DNA of 64,000 nt. It comes from Streptomyces roseifaciens. GTDB taxonomy: Bacteria > Actinomycetota > Actinomycetes > Streptomycetales > Streptomycetaceae. Below the pieces are notes generated by a model. It saw only the letters and a list, made by a program, of their open reading frames with translations, ran no database searches and was not told where the DNA came from. The translations under genes and the position numbers were made by a program. Positions within the stretch are counted from its first letter, which is position 1; each line of letters starts with the position of its first letter. The DNA lies in assembly GCF_001445655.1 (NCBI RefSeq), contig NZ_LNBE01000004.1, positions 434,001 through 498,000 on the forward strand, given 5' to 3'. Positions 36,834 through 46,764 of the stretch are shown here, piece after piece.

Positions 36834-37889
36834 TCACTTGGTGCCGAGCGCCTTCTGCAGGGCGGCCAGGTTGGCTTCCATGACCTCGATGTAGTCGTGG
36901 CCCTTGGACTTGTCCGTGATGCCTTCGAGCGGGTCCAGGACGTCGGTCTTCAGCTTCAGGTCCTTGGCCAGCGTCTTCGCGGTCGCCGGGCTGGCGAGGG
37001 TCTCGAAGAAGATCGTCGAGACGTGGTGGTCCTCGGCGAGCTTGTGCAGGTCCTTGATGCGGGCGGCGCTGGGCTCGGACTCGGGGTCGAGGCCGCTGAT
37101 GGCCTCCTCGGTCAGGCCGTAGCGCTCGGCGAGGTAGCCGAAGGCCGCGTGGGTGGTGATGAAGGTGTCCGAGGCGCGGTTCTTCAGGCCGTCCTTGAAC
37201 TTGGCGTCCAGGGCGCCGAGCTTCTTCACCAGGGCGTCGGCGTTCTTCTCGTAGTCGCCCTTGTGCCCGGGGTCGGCCTCGGCGAGGGTCTTGGCGACGC
37301 CCTTGGCGGCCTCGGCGTACTTCACCGGGTCGAGCCAGATGTGGGGGTCGGCGCCGCCCCCGTGGTCGTGCCCGTGGCCTTCGTGGCCATGCTCGTCGTG
37401 GCCGTGGTCGTCGTGCCCGGCCTCCTCCGACTCCTCGGAGTGGGAGTGGTTGTCGCCGGTGGTGTGGTGCTTGCCGTCGACCTCGGTGCCGTGCTCCTCG
37501 AGCTCGGTGAGGGAGGCCACGTCCACGGCGTGCTTGTTCTTCGACTGCTTGATCGCCTCGTCCACGGCGGGCTGGACGCCCTTGAGGTAGACGATCGCGC
37601 CCGCGTCGGCGAGGGAGCCGATCTGCTTGGGCTTGAGCTCCAGGTCGTGGGGCTCGACGCCGGGCTTGGTCAGGTTGGTGACGCTGACGTGCTCGCCGCC
37701 GATCTGCTCGGCGAGGTACTGCATGGGGTAGAACGACGCCACCACCGCGAGCTTGCCGTCCGCCGCCTTGCCCGCGGACTCGTCCGGGGAACAGGCGGAG
37801 AGACCGAGCACTCCGAGTGCGGCGGCCGCGGCGACGACGGCGGTGCGTATTCGGGGGGCGCGGAGCTGGGGGAGGCGGCTTACGTTCAT
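36834..37889 (-). CDS. znuA: Zinc-binding lipoprotein ZnuA
   Basis: A 351-residue cluster A-I solute-binding lipoprotein. The lipobox is LSAC (Cys33). Metal ligands are expected in GVEPHDLELKPKQ and THAAFGYLAERYGL, plus the PHIWLDPV loop. A long His/Asp-rich loop (residues ~135-185, with many HDDHGHDEHGHEGH-type repeats) is a hallmark of zinc-specific ZnuA and sets it apart from manganese binders. The ATG at 37889 is chosen; an ATG three codons upstream is possible. Two candidate Zur boxes overlap and precede the start. Confidence 0.93.
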   Translation of the reverse strand: MNVSRLPQLRAPRIRTAVVAAAAALGVLGLSACSPDESAGKAADGKLAVVASFYPMQYLAEQIGGEHVSVTNLTKPGVEPHDLELKPKQIGSLADAGAIVYLKGVQPAVDEAIKQSKNKHAVDVASLTELEEHGTEVDGKHHTTGDNHSHSEESEEAGHDDHGHDEHGHEGHGHDHGGGADPHIWLDPVKYAEAAKGVAKTLAEADPGHKGDYEKNADALVKKLGALDAKFKDGLKNRASDTFITTHAAFGYLAERYGLTEEAISGLDPESEPSAARIKDLHKLAEDHHVSTIFFETLASPATAKTLAKDLKLKTDVLDPLEGITDKSKGHDYIEVMEANLAALQKALGTK

Positions 37890-37925
37890 GACAGTCATTT
37901 TCAACAAAAATGGAAACGATTGTCA
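37889..37925 (-). promoter_or_regulatory. Two candidate Zur boxes at znuA
   Basis: TGACAGTCATTTTCA (37889-37903) and TGGAAACGATTGTCA (37911-37925) both resemble the TGnnAnnnnTTnTCA inverted repeat bound by actinobacterial Zur. Their centres are 22 bp apart, two helical turns, so two dimers could bind the same face. The first box overlaps the znuA start codon. Confidence 0.72.
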
Positions 37926-38053
37926 ACAAGGTGGTCCGGGGCGGGGTGCGGAGGGGCATGGTCAAGCCAAGGCCAGAGCCGATTTGATTAGGAGGGTGGC
38001 AGCGCCGGTAACCTGAGTCATTCGCTGTTCGTCGTCGCAATGAAGAGAGCACC

Positions 38054-39436
<1,383 letters not shown>

Positions 39437-39451
39437 CGTCTTTTCGTAACG

Positions 39452-39502
39452 GCCGGAGGCCCCGGTTCCCCACTCGGCGGGGACCGGGGCCTCCGGCTTT
39501 TC
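39452..39502 (+). terminator. Terminator after glyS
   Basis: Perfect 15 bp stem GCCGGAGGCCCCGGT (39452-39466) with its complement (39483-39497), extended by further C-G pairs and followed by TTTTCC. This is a classical intrinsic terminator. Confidence 0.9.
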
Positions 39503-39605
39503 CACGTTCCCCCCGGACGTCCGCCCGAGGGTGGCACCAGCTGCACCACCGAGCCGGACGCCAGCACCATCGCCCGCCCCTGACCTGCGCACCTACCGTG
39601 TGACC

Positions 39606-40808
39606 ATGCGAATCCCCATCCCCCTCCGCCGCCCCTTCGACGGGGCCGGCCGCGCCGCCGTCTTCCTCGCCGTCGGCGGGCTCGTCCAGTTCGGGGCGCT
39701 CGCCGTGCTGGCGGTGCCGTGGCTGGACGGCGGGCCGACGAGGGCGACCAGCTGCCTGCTCGCCCTGGCGGTGATGACGGGGGTCCTCGGGGCCGCCTGC
39801 CCCGTGCTGACGCGGGCGCAGCGGGCGCGGTTCCGGGCGTGGCTCGGGGTGGAGATACCGGTCGCGGGCCGGTCCTGGTCGTGGCGGCAGGTGGGCTACC
39901 ACCTGGTGGCGGGGCCGCTGATCGCGCTGGGCGGCGCGCTGACGCTGCTGCTGTGGGCGGCGGCCGCGGTGGCCGCCACGGTCTACGTCTGGGTGTGGGC
40001 GCTGCCGCCCGACACGCGGCCGGCGCAGGTGGGTTACGCCGTACAGGCCGCCTACCTCACCGTCGCAGGACTCGCCGGGCTCTACGGCGCGGCATGGCTC
40101 TCCCGCGCGCTCGTCCGGCTCGACACCCGCGCCGCCACGGACCGCCTCGGCCCCAGCCGCGCCGAGGTGCTGGAGCAGCGCGTCGAGGAGGTCGCCGCGA
40201 GCCGCGCCGGCGTCGTGGACGCCGCCGACGCCGAGCGCCGCCGCATCGAGCGCGACCTGCACGACGGGGCCCAGCAGCGGCTCGTGTCGATGGCGGTGAA
40301 CCTGGGGCTGGCCAAGGTGACGCTCAAGGACCTGCCCGAGGAGGCCCGCCAGGTCATCGACGAGGCGCACCGCGAGGCGAAAGAGGCCATCGCCGAGCTC
40401 GGCAACCTCGTACGCGGCCTGCACCCGGCCGTGCTGGAGGACCGCGGCCTCGACGCCGCCCTGTCCGGCATCGCCGAGCGGACGCCCCTGCCCGTGGGGC
40501 TGACGGTCGACCTCGCCGACCGGCCCGCCCCGACCGTCGAGGCCGTCGCCTACTTCGTCGTCTCCGAAGCGCTCGCCAACGTCGTCAAGCACGCGCGGGC
40601 GAACCGGGCCGACGTCCGCGTCGAACGGCGAGGGGGGATACTTCTCGTCGTCGTCACCGACGACGGCGTGGGCGGGGCCGACCCTACGGGCGGCAGCGGG
40701 CTGGCCGGACTGGCCAAGCGGGTCGCGTCGGTCGACGGCACGTTCTCGATCAGCAGCCCCGTGGGGGGCCCGACCGTCGTGACTGTGGAGCTGCCGTGCG
40801 CGCCGTGA
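39606..40808 (+). CDS. Two-component sensor histidine kinase (HisKA_3/NarL type)
   Basis: A 400-residue kinase. About four membrane helices lie in the first ~165 residues. The dimerisation/phospho-acceptor helix carries RRRIERDLHDGAQQRLVSMA, and the HATPase domain carries VVSEALANVVKHA (N box) and VVTDDGVGGA (G box). This is the HisKA_3 subgroup that pairs with LuxR-type response regulators. There is no large extracytoplasmic loop, so it may sense a membrane or intracellular signal. The 3' end overlaps the regulator gene by 13 nt. The signal is unknown. Confidence 0.92.
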   Translation: MRIPIPLRRPFDGAGRAAVFLAVGGLVQFGALAVLAVPWLDGGPTRATSCLLALAVMTGVLGAACPVLTRAQRARFRAWLGVEIPVAGRSWSWRQVGYHLVAGPLIALGGALTLLLWAAAAVAATVYVWVWALPPDTRPAQVGYAVQAAYLTVAGLAGLYGAAWLSRALVRLDTRAATDRLGPSRAEVLEQRVEEVAASRAGVVDAADAERRRIERDLHDGAQQRLVSMAVNLGLAKVTLKDLPEEARQVIDEAHREAKEAIAELGNLVRGLHPAVLEDRGLDAALSGIAERTPLPVGLTVDLADRPAPTVEAVAYFVVSEALANVVKHARANRADVRVERRGGILLVVVTDDGVGGADPTGGSGLAGLAKRVASVDGTFSISSPVGGPTVVTVELPCAP

Positions 40809-41440
40809 TCGCCGAGGATTCCGTCCTGCTCCGGATCGGCCTGGTGAAGGTCCTGGAGACGGCCGGGTTCGACGTGGTCGCGGAGACCGGCGACGCGGAG
40901 GCGCTGCTGGCGGCGATGGAGGAGCACCGGCCCGGTCTCGCCGTCCTCGACGTGCGCATGCCGCCGGGCTTCACCGACGAGGGCGTGCGCGCCGCGCTCG
41001 TCATCCGCAAGCAGTGGCCGGACACGGCCGTGCTGCTGCTCTCCCAGTACGTGGAGGAGCGCTACGCCGCCGACCTGCTGTCCGGGGACACGCGGGGCGT
41101 CGGCTACCTGCTCAAGGAGCGGGTCGCCGACGTGGAGGAGTTCATCGACGCGCTGCGGCGCGTCGCGGGCGGCGGCACCGCGCTCGACCCGCAGGTCGTC
41201 TCGCAGCTGCTGCTGCGCCGGCACAGCGATCCGCTGGACCGGCTCACGCCGCGCGAGCGGGACGTGCTGGAACTGATGGCGTCCGGGCGGTCGAACGCGG
41301 GGATCGCGGAGGGGCTGGTCGTGAGCGAGAGCGCCGTCGCCAAGCACATCAACTCGATCCTGGCGAAGCTGGACCTGCCGAAGGCGGACGCGGACCACCG
41401 GCGGGTGCTGGCGGTCCTGCGGTTCCTCGGCGTGGGCTGA
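40796..41440 (+). CDS. NarL/LuxR-type response regulator
   Basis: A 214-residue regulator. The receiver domain (1-120) has the acidic pair AED near the start, the phospho-acceptor in VLDVRMPP, and the conserved KER lysine loop (YLLKERVADV). The LuxR HTH (150-210) reads LTPRERDVLELMASGRSNAGIAEGLVVSESAVAKHINS. It overlaps the kinase gene by 13 nt, ensuring coupled production. It is convergent with a TetR gene. Its targets are not visible in the window. Confidence 0.93.
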   Translation: MRAVIAEDSVLLRIGLVKVLETAGFDVVAETGDAEALLAAMEEHRPGLAVLDVRMPPGFTDEGVRAALVIRKQWPDTAVLLLSQYVEERYAADLLSGDTRGVGYLLKERVADVEEFIDALRRVAGGGTALDPQVVSQLLLRRHSDPLDRLTPRERDVLELMASGRSNAGIAEGLVVSESAVAKHINSILAKLDLPKADADHRRVLAVLRFLGVG

Positions 41441-41462
41441 CGGGGCGTGGGCTGACGGTTTT

Positions 41463-42044
41463 TCAGCCCTGCAGGCCGCGCAGCAGCAGGTCGCAGACGG
41501 CGTCGAACGCGGCGTCGATGCCCGGGAGCGACCAGTCCGCGGCGTACGCCGGGTCGTGGAAGCGGTTCGTCGCGTCCCAGAGCGCGCGCGCCGTGGCCGC
41601 GGCGTCGGTCCCGGCGAACTCGCCGCTGCGGACGCCGCTCTCCACGATCCGGGCCAGCTGCCCGATCATCGTCTCGATGTGCCGGTCGACCGTGGCGCTG
41701 TTCTCGCCCACGAGGACCATGTACGTGGCGAACAGCTCGGGGTCGTCCCCCGCCTTGCGCCGCTTCGCGGCGAACAGCGCGGCGAGCCAGGAGCGCAGCC
41801 GCGGGCCGGCGGGGCCGTCCGCGTCGGCGACGGCCGACAGCTCCGCGTGCGACAGGTCCAGCCAGCGCTGCGTGACCGCCTCCCGCAGGGCGGCCTTGCT
41901 GCCGAAGTGCCGGTAGACGCTGCCGTGACTGACGCCCAGCGCACGTGCGACGTCGACCACGGTGGCCTTGGCGGGCCCGAAGCGGCGCAGCACGTCCTCG
42001 GTGGCTTCGAGGATGCGTTCGGGGGTCAGCGGCGCGGGCGACAT
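41463..42044 (-). CDS. TetR-family transcriptional regulator
   Basis: A 193-residue repressor. The N-terminal HTH is RILEATEDVLRRFGPAKATV with ARALGVSHGSVYRHFGSKAALREAV. The C-terminal ligand domain is typical of the subgroup with a helical bundle and the WLAALFAAKRRKAGDDPELF segment. The ATG at 42044 is used. It is on the same strand as, but 445 bp downstream of, the aldo/keto reductase gene; its target is not certain. Confidence 0.9.
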   Translation of the reverse strand: MSPAPLTPERILEATEDVLRRFGPAKATVVDVARALGVSHGSVYRHFGSKAALREAVTQRWLDLSHAELSAVADADGPAGPRLRSWLAALFAAKRRKAGDDPELFATYMVLVGENSATVDRHIETMIGQLARIVESGVRSGEFAGTDAAATARALWDATNRFHDPAYAADWSLPGIDAAFDAVCDLLLRGLQG

Positions 42045-42156
42045 GCGGGCTCGTACCTTTCGGCTAGGGACGGGCGGTCCGGGAATGACGTACGCCCAGA
42101 TGGACGGTACCTGTCCGGCACCGGCCGGTGGGTGCCCAGTCCCGCGACCGGTCTCC

Positions 42157-42427
42157 CACCGCCGGACCCGCCGGTGGGGGTTGTGCGCCGTCGCGGCGGG
42201 GTTCCCTGCCGGGGCAGGGAGCGTTGAGAGGCGCTGCCTCTCGATTCCGCCGCCGCGGCGGGTCTCCTGCCCGGCGGCAGCAGGTGGCGAGAGGCCGTGC
42301 CTCTCTGTTCCGCCGCTGTGGTGAGCAACCACCGCGGTGAAGCCCGGCGGTGCCGGTCCGGCCCCGGGCTCGGGCCGTGTGGCACCGCCGGACCCGCCGG
42401 TGGGGGTTGCGCGCCGTCGCGGCGCGG
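42157..42427 (+). repeat. Intergenic repeat cluster upstream of the TetR gene
   Basis: CACCGCCGGACCCGCCGGTG then GGGGTTGTGCGCCGTCGCGG begins at 42157 and recurs at 42383. Between them, at 42305, starts a ~120 bp unit (TGTTCCGCCGCTGTGGTGAG, CGGCGGTGCCGG, GGCACCGCCGGACCCGCC, GCGCCGTCGCGGCG) that is repeated at 46098-46216. GC-rich, no coding frame. Confidence 0.6.
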
Positions 42428-42489
42428 ACTGGCTGCCCGCGGCGGTAAGCGCACCCCCGTCCGGGGATCGGGTGAGCCGCCCGTAGGGC

Positions 42490-43494
42490 TCACCGTTCGC
42501 TGTCGAGGTGGGCCATCTGGGATTCCGGGTAGCGCGCGCCGGCCGCGGCGCCCGCGGGGACGGCCGCCTCGATGGCGGCGAGGTCGGCGGCGTCCAGGGT
42601 CAGGGCGAGCGCGCCGAGCGCCTCCGTGAGGCGGTCGCGGCGGCGGGCGCCGACGAGGGGGACGATGTCCTCGCCCTGGGCGAGGACCCAGGCGATGGCG
42701 GTCTGCGCGACGCTCGCGCCCTTGCTGTCGGCGACCTTGCGCAGGGCGTCTACCAGGTCGAGGTTGCGCTGCAGGTTCTCGCCCTGGAAGCGCGGGCTCA
42801 TGCCGCGGAAGTCGCCCGCGCCGAGCTGCCGGTCCCGGCCGAAGTGGCCGCTGATGAGGCCGCGCGAGAGCACGCCGTACGCGGTGACGCCGATGCCCAG
42901 CTCGCGGGCGGTGGGCAGGATCTCCTCCTCGATGCCGCGGGAGATCAGCGAGTACTCGATCTGCAGGTCGGAGATGGGCGCCACGGACGCGGCCCGGCGC
43001 AGGGTGTCGGCGCCCACCTCGGAGAGGCCGATGTGGCGCACGTGGCCGGCCTCGACGAGCTCGGCGATGGCGCCGACCGTCTCCTCGATCGGCACGCCGG
43101 GGTCGACGCGGGCGATGCGGTAGACGTCGATGTGGCCGGTGCCCAGGCGCTGCAGGGAGTAGGCGGCGAAGTTCTTCACCGCGGCGGGGCGGCCGTCGTA
43201 GCCGGACCAGCCGCCGTCCGGGTCGCGCAGGGCGCCGAACTTGACGCTGGTGAGCGCCTTGGCGCGGTTGGCCTCGCTCGTCGTGCGCAGCGCTTCGCCG
43301 ATGAGCAGTTCGTTGTGGCCCATGCCGTAGAAGTCGCCGGTGTCGATCAGGGTGACGCCGGCGTCGAGGGCGGCGTGGATCGTGGCGATCGACTCGGCGC
43401 GGTCGGTCTCGCCGTAGAGGGCGGACATGCCCATCGCGCCGAGGCCGAGGGCGGAGACCTGGGGGCCGGTGGTGCCGAGGGTGCGGTGCTGCAC
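42490..43494 (-). CDS. Aldo/keto reductase
   Basis: A 334-residue NADPH-dependent reductase of the TIM-barrel aldo/keto reductase family. TLIDTGDFYGMGHNELLIGE carries the catalytic Asp-Tyr pair, LTSVKFGALRD the Lys, and DIVPLVGARRRDRL the cofactor-binding segment. HIGLSEVGADTLRRA is typical of the AKR13-like group. The GTG start at 43494 has AAGGAG upstream. It follows the MFS gene in the same direction with a palindrome (43591-43612) between them. The substrate may be a xenobiotic carbonyl compound, in line with the neighbouring pump. Confidence 0.9.
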   Translation of the reverse strand: MQHRTLGTTGPQVSALGLGAMGMSALYGETDRAESIATIHAALDAGVTLIDTGDFYGMGHNELLIGEALRTTSEANRAKALTSVKFGALRDPDGGWSGYDGRPAAVKNFAAYSLQRLGTGHIDVYRIARVDPGVPIEETVGAIAELVEAGHVRHIGLSEVGADTLRRAASVAPISDLQIEYSLISRGIEEEILPTARELGIGVTAYGVLSRGLISGHFGRDRQLGAGDFRGMSPRFQGENLQRNLDLVDALRKVADSKGASVAQTAIAWVLAQGEDIVPLVGARRRDRLTEALGALALTLDAADLAAIEAAVPAGAAAGARYPESQMAHLDSER

Positions 43495-43590
43495 GGGAGC
43501 TCCTTCGGAGGGGAAGCGGGCAGAAAGGGGCAATCCGCCCAGAAGTGGGTAAGCCGGATTGCAGGCTCCCTTGAAGAGTGGCACATGGAA

Positions 43591-43612
43591 TGACAGATTT
43601 CAATATCTGTCA
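43591..43612. promoter_or_regulatory. Palindromic operator candidate upstream of the aldo/keto reductase
   Basis: TGACAGAT-TTCAAT-ATCTGTCA: perfect 8 bp arms around a 6-base AT-rich centre. It overlaps the last codons of the MFS gene and lies ~97 bp before the reductase start. The form fits a TetR- or MarR-type operator. Confidence 0.6.
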
Positions 43613-45082
43613 TTCATTCGTGCGCGGCAGCCGCAGCGTCAGCAGCACGGTCGCCACCACCGTCACCAGCTGCACCCCCAGCGTCACCGCGAGGGCATCC
43701 CGCATCCCCACCGCATCCGACAGCGACAGGAACAGCGACCCGAGCGTGGCCACGCCCAGCGCCATGAACGACTGCTGCGTGGTGACCATGACCCCGCCGC
43801 CCACACCCGCCTGCGCCACCGGCACCTCGCTCAGCACCGTCCGCAGCGTCAGCGGCAGCAGCAGCCCCTGCCCCAGACCCTGGACGGCCAGCGCCACGCA
43901 CGGGCCCCACAGCCCCGCCCCGTCCCAGCCCCAGTAGAAGGCCGCCGCCACCCCGAGCAGCCCCACCCCCTGGACCAGCGCCCCGGCCGTCACGGCCCGC
44001 CGCCCGTACCGGCTGAACAGCCGGGGGCAGGCAAGCGAGGCCGCGAAGAACGTCACGCACATCGGCACCAGCGACAGCCCCGCCGCCAGCGGCCCCAGCC
44101 GCAGCCCCTCCTGCAGCACCACCGCCAGGACGAACATGAAGCCGCCCCAGCCGAGCGAGAACGGCACCAGCACCGCCAGCCCCGTACGCACCGACCGCAC
44201 CCGCAGCAGCGACGGCGGCACCAGCGGCGTCCGCCCCTCCCCGCCGGACCGCTCCAGGCGCCGCTCCGTGACGGCGAACGCCACCGCCGCGAACGGGAAG
44301 ACCGCCAGCAGCACCCACGACCACACCGGCCAGCCCGTCGCCCGGCCCTCCGTCAGCGGCACCAGCAGGGAGACGAGCGACAGCGACAGCAGCGCCGTAC
44401 CCAGGCCGTCCACCCGCGTCGGGCGCGCCGAGCGGGTCTCGGGCACCGCGCGGCCCGCCAGCAGCAGCGCCACCGCCGCGACCGGCGCGTTCACCAGGAA
44501 GATCGACCGCCAGCCCATGCCCGCGACGTCCGCCGCGACCAGCACCCCGCCCAGCACCTGGCCGACCGAGGCGGCGACCCCGGACGTACCGCTGTAGAAG
44601 CTGAGCGCCCTGGCCCGGGCCTCCCCGCTCGTCGTGGCCTGGATCGTCGCCAGCACCTGCGGCAGCATCAGCGCGGACGCCGCGCCCTGCGCGATCCGCG
44701 CGATCACCAGCTCCCAGGCGCCCGGCGCCAGCCCGCACGCCACCGACGTCACCCCGAACGCGGCCGTGCCCCACAGGAACAGCCGGCGCCGCCCCACCGT
44801 GTCGCCCAACCGCCCGCCGAGCACCAGCAGCACGGCGTACGCGACCCCGTAGCCGCCGACCACCATCTCCAGGAGCGCCGGGCCCGCGTGCAGGTCGTGG
44901 TCGATGGCCGGCAGGGCGACGTTGACGATGAAGAAGTCGACCATGGGCAGCGCCGCGCCGACCAGCACGGTGAACAGGCCCAAGGGGGTCAGGACGGGAT
45001 GCGCGGCGGAATGCGGGGCGGGATGCGGGACGGGGGCGGCAACGGCCGCTTCGGTGGGGGAGGTTATCCGGGTATCGCTCAC
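43610..45082 (-). CDS. MFS drug transporter (DHA2/14-TM type), second module
   Basis: A 490-residue facilitator with about 14 helices. First-helix signature MVDFFIVNVALPAIDHDLHA, motif-A-like GGRLGDTVGRRRLFLWGTA, and motif-C-like GVAASVGQVLGGVLVAADVA. It belongs to the same efflux class as the gene at 22191 but is clearly diverged from it. It is divergent from an XRE/MmyB-like regulator, with the operator at 45112-45139 between. An aldo/keto reductase gene lies downstream on the same strand. A GTG start is used. Confidence 0.9.
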   Translation of the reverse strand: MSDTRITSPTEAAVAAPVPHPAPHSAAHPVLTPLGLFTVLVGAALPMVDFFIVNVALPAIDHDLHAGPALLEMVVGGYGVAYAVLLVLGGRLGDTVGRRRLFLWGTAAFGVTSVACGLAPGAWELVIARIAQGAASALMLPQVLATIQATTSGEARARALSFYSGTSGVAASVGQVLGGVLVAADVAGMGWRSIFLVNAPVAAVALLLAGRAVPETRSARPTRVDGLGTALLSLSLVSLLVPLTEGRATGWPVWSWVLLAVFPFAAVAFAVTERRLERSGGEGRTPLVPPSLLRVRSVRTGLAVLVPFSLGWGGFMFVLAVVLQEGLRLGPLAAGLSLVPMCVTFFAASLACPRLFSRYGRRAVTAGALVQGVGLLGVAAAFYWGWDGAGLWGPCVALAVQGLGQGLLLPLTLRTVLSEVPVAQAGVGGGVMVTTQQSFMALGVATLGSLFLSLSDAVGMRDALAVTLGVQLVTVVATVLLTLRLPRTNE

Positions 45083-45111
45083 CGTCCCGACGATGCCCGC
45101 CCGTCCAGACC

Positions 45112-45139
45112 GGTACCAGAGCCTTCTTATCCTGGTACC
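45112..45139. promoter_or_regulatory. Operator candidate between MFS and XRE genes (second module)
   Basis: GGTACCAG (45112-45119) and CTGGTACC (45132-45139) form a perfect 8 bp inverted repeat with a 12 bp spacer, in the divergent promoter region. Each arm contains the palindrome GGTACC. It is a likely binding site of the adjacent regulator. Confidence 0.6.
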
Positions 45140-45183
45140 CGTACTACCTGGAACGGGCCGCCGGCCTCGCGCACGCTGGAGAC

Positions 45184-46080
45184 ATGACCACGATGCTGCA
45201 GGAACCCCGGACCGTCGCCGCGTCCGCGTCCGCGCCCCTGCTCACCGCCGACGACGTACGCCGCGGGGAACTCGCCGCGTTCCTGCGCAGCCGCCGCGAG
45301 CGCGTCTCCCCCGAACAGGCCGGGCTGCCGCGCGGGCCCCGGCGGCGCACGCCCGGGCTGCGCCGGGAGGAGGTCGCCCACCTCGCCGCCGTCGGCGTCA
45401 CCTGGTACACGTGGCTGGAACAGGCCCGCGACATCAAGGTCTCGCCGCAGGTCCTCGACGCCGTCGCCCGCGCCCTCCAGCTCGACCGCAGCGAGCGCAG
45501 TCACCTCTTCGCCCTCGCCAACGCGGTCGACCCGCTGCCGGAGACCGACTGCCCCGGGGTCTCCGCGGACCTGCGGATGATGCTGGACCGGCTGGAGCCG
45601 TTCCCCGCCTGCATCCAGAACTCGCGCTACGACATCCTCGCCTACAACCGCACCTACAGCGCGCTCATGTGCGACCTCGACAAGCTGCCGCCCGAGGAGC
45701 GCAACTGCATGTGGCTCGCCTTCACCAACGCCGAGGTGCGGGCCACGTTCCTCGACCGGGAGGAGACGATCCGGGCCATGGCCGCGAAGTTCCGCGCGGC
45801 CATGGCCGAGCACCTCACCGATCCGGCGTGGAAGCACCTGCTGGCGAAGCTGCTGCGGGCGTCACCGGAGTTCCGGATGCTGTGGGCCCGGCACGAGGTC
45901 GCCCCCGTCACGGCCTACCGCGTACGCACCCTGTGGCACGCCCGCACGGGCGAACTCCGCCTGAACCACACCAGCCTCTGGACCGGCCCCCACCCGGGCG
46001 GCCGCCTGGTGACGTTCACCCCCGCGGACACCACGACCCACGAACGCCTGATCGCACTCACGAGCGGCGGTACGCCCTGA
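45184..46080 (+). CDS. XRE-family regulator with MmyB-like ligand domain, second module
   Basis: A 298-residue regulator matching the one at 23727 in architecture: RRTPGLRREEVAHLAAVGVT, WYTWLEQARDIKVSPQVLDA, then the MmyB-like domain with SRYDILAYNRTYSALMCDLD and SPEFRMLWARHEVAPVTAYR. The N-terminus has an extra ~25 residues. The ATG is the first in frame. It divergently faces the MFS gene and probably represses it. Confidence 0.92.
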   Translation: MTTMLQEPRTVAASASAPLLTADDVRRGELAAFLRSRRERVSPEQAGLPRGPRRRTPGLRREEVAHLAAVGVTWYTWLEQARDIKVSPQVLDAVARALQLDRSERSHLFALANAVDPLPETDCPGVSADLRMMLDRLEPFPACIQNSRYDILAYNRTYSALMCDLDKLPPEERNCMWLAFTNAEVRATFLDREETIRAMAAKFRAAMAEHLTDPAWKHLLAKLLRASPEFRMLWARHEVAPVTAYRVRTLWHARTGELRLNHTSLWTGPHPGGRLVTFTPADTTTHERLIALTSGGTP

Positions 46081-46097
46081 GGGAGCCCGGCGACCTC

Positions 46098-46312
46098 CTT
46101 CCGCCGCGGTGGTGAGCAACCGCTACGGTGGCGTCCGGCGGTGCCGAACAGGCCTCGGGCCCGGGCCGCATGGCACCGCCGGGATGCGCCGTCGGGGTTT
46201 CTCGCCGTCGCGGCGGACGTTGTGGGCGCCGGCGACTTTCTGTTCCGCCGCCGCGGCGCGTAACCACCACCGTGGAGCTCGGCGGTGCCGGGCCGGCCCC
46301 GGGCCGCTCGCG
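46098..46312 (+). repeat. Intergenic repeat cluster, second copy
   Basis: 46098-46216 repeats the ~120 bp unit found at 42305-42424 in the same orientation (TTCCGCCGCGGTGGTGAGCA, CGGCGGTGCC, GGCACCGCCGG, CTCGCCGTCGCGGCGG). A second, shorter unit starts at 46241 (TGTTCCGCCGCCGCGGCG, then CGTAACCACCACCGTGG). It fills the gap between the XRE gene and marR. Confidence 0.6.
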
Positions 46313-46314
46313 GC

Positions 46315-46764
46315 CTACTCCGGAGCGTTCCGGTCCGGTGTTCCCGTCAGGCGGGCCGTGATGCGGTCCAGGGCCGCGAGGTCTTCCGGGGGGAGGGCCA
46401 GGAGGGCCGGGGGCGGGGTGCCGAGGATGGCTTCTGCCCGGGCCGCCGCCTCGCGGCCCGCCGGCGTGGCCGAGACGATCTTCGAGCGGCGGTCGGCCGG
46501 GTTCGCGGTGCGTTCCACCAGGCCGCGCCCGGCGAGGTCGTCCACGACCAGCGTGGCGTAGGGCCGGTCGGTGAGCAGCTGTTCGGCCAGTTCGCGGAGC
46601 GTGAGCGGGCCGCGGGCGATCCGCCGCAGGGCCTTGACGCGGAAGAAGCTCATGCCGAGCGCTTCGACGACCTCCTTGCGGCGCTCGTTGCCGCCGAGGA
46701 CGATCTCCCGCAGCTGCCCCCAGGCACGCTGCGCGGCCTCGTCGTGTGTGTCGTGCGCGGTCAT
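46315..46764 (-). CDS. MarR-family transcriptional regulator
   Basis: A 149-residue regulator. The winged helix shows SFFRVKALRRIARGPLTLRE, LAEQLLTDRPYATLVVDDLA and the wing RTANPADRRSKIVSATPAGR. The C-terminal helices dimerise. The ATG overlaps the MFS stop by 4 nt (ATGA), so it is the second gene of an MFS-marR operon that it probably controls through the operator at 48213-48249. Confidence 0.92.
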   Translation of the reverse strand: MTAHDTHDEAAQRAWGQLREIVLGGNERRKEVVEALGMSFFRVKALRRIARGPLTLRELAEQLLTDRPYATLVVDDLAGRGLVERTANPADRRSKIVSATPAGREAAARAEAILGTPPPALLALPPEDLAALDRITARLTGTPDRNAPE

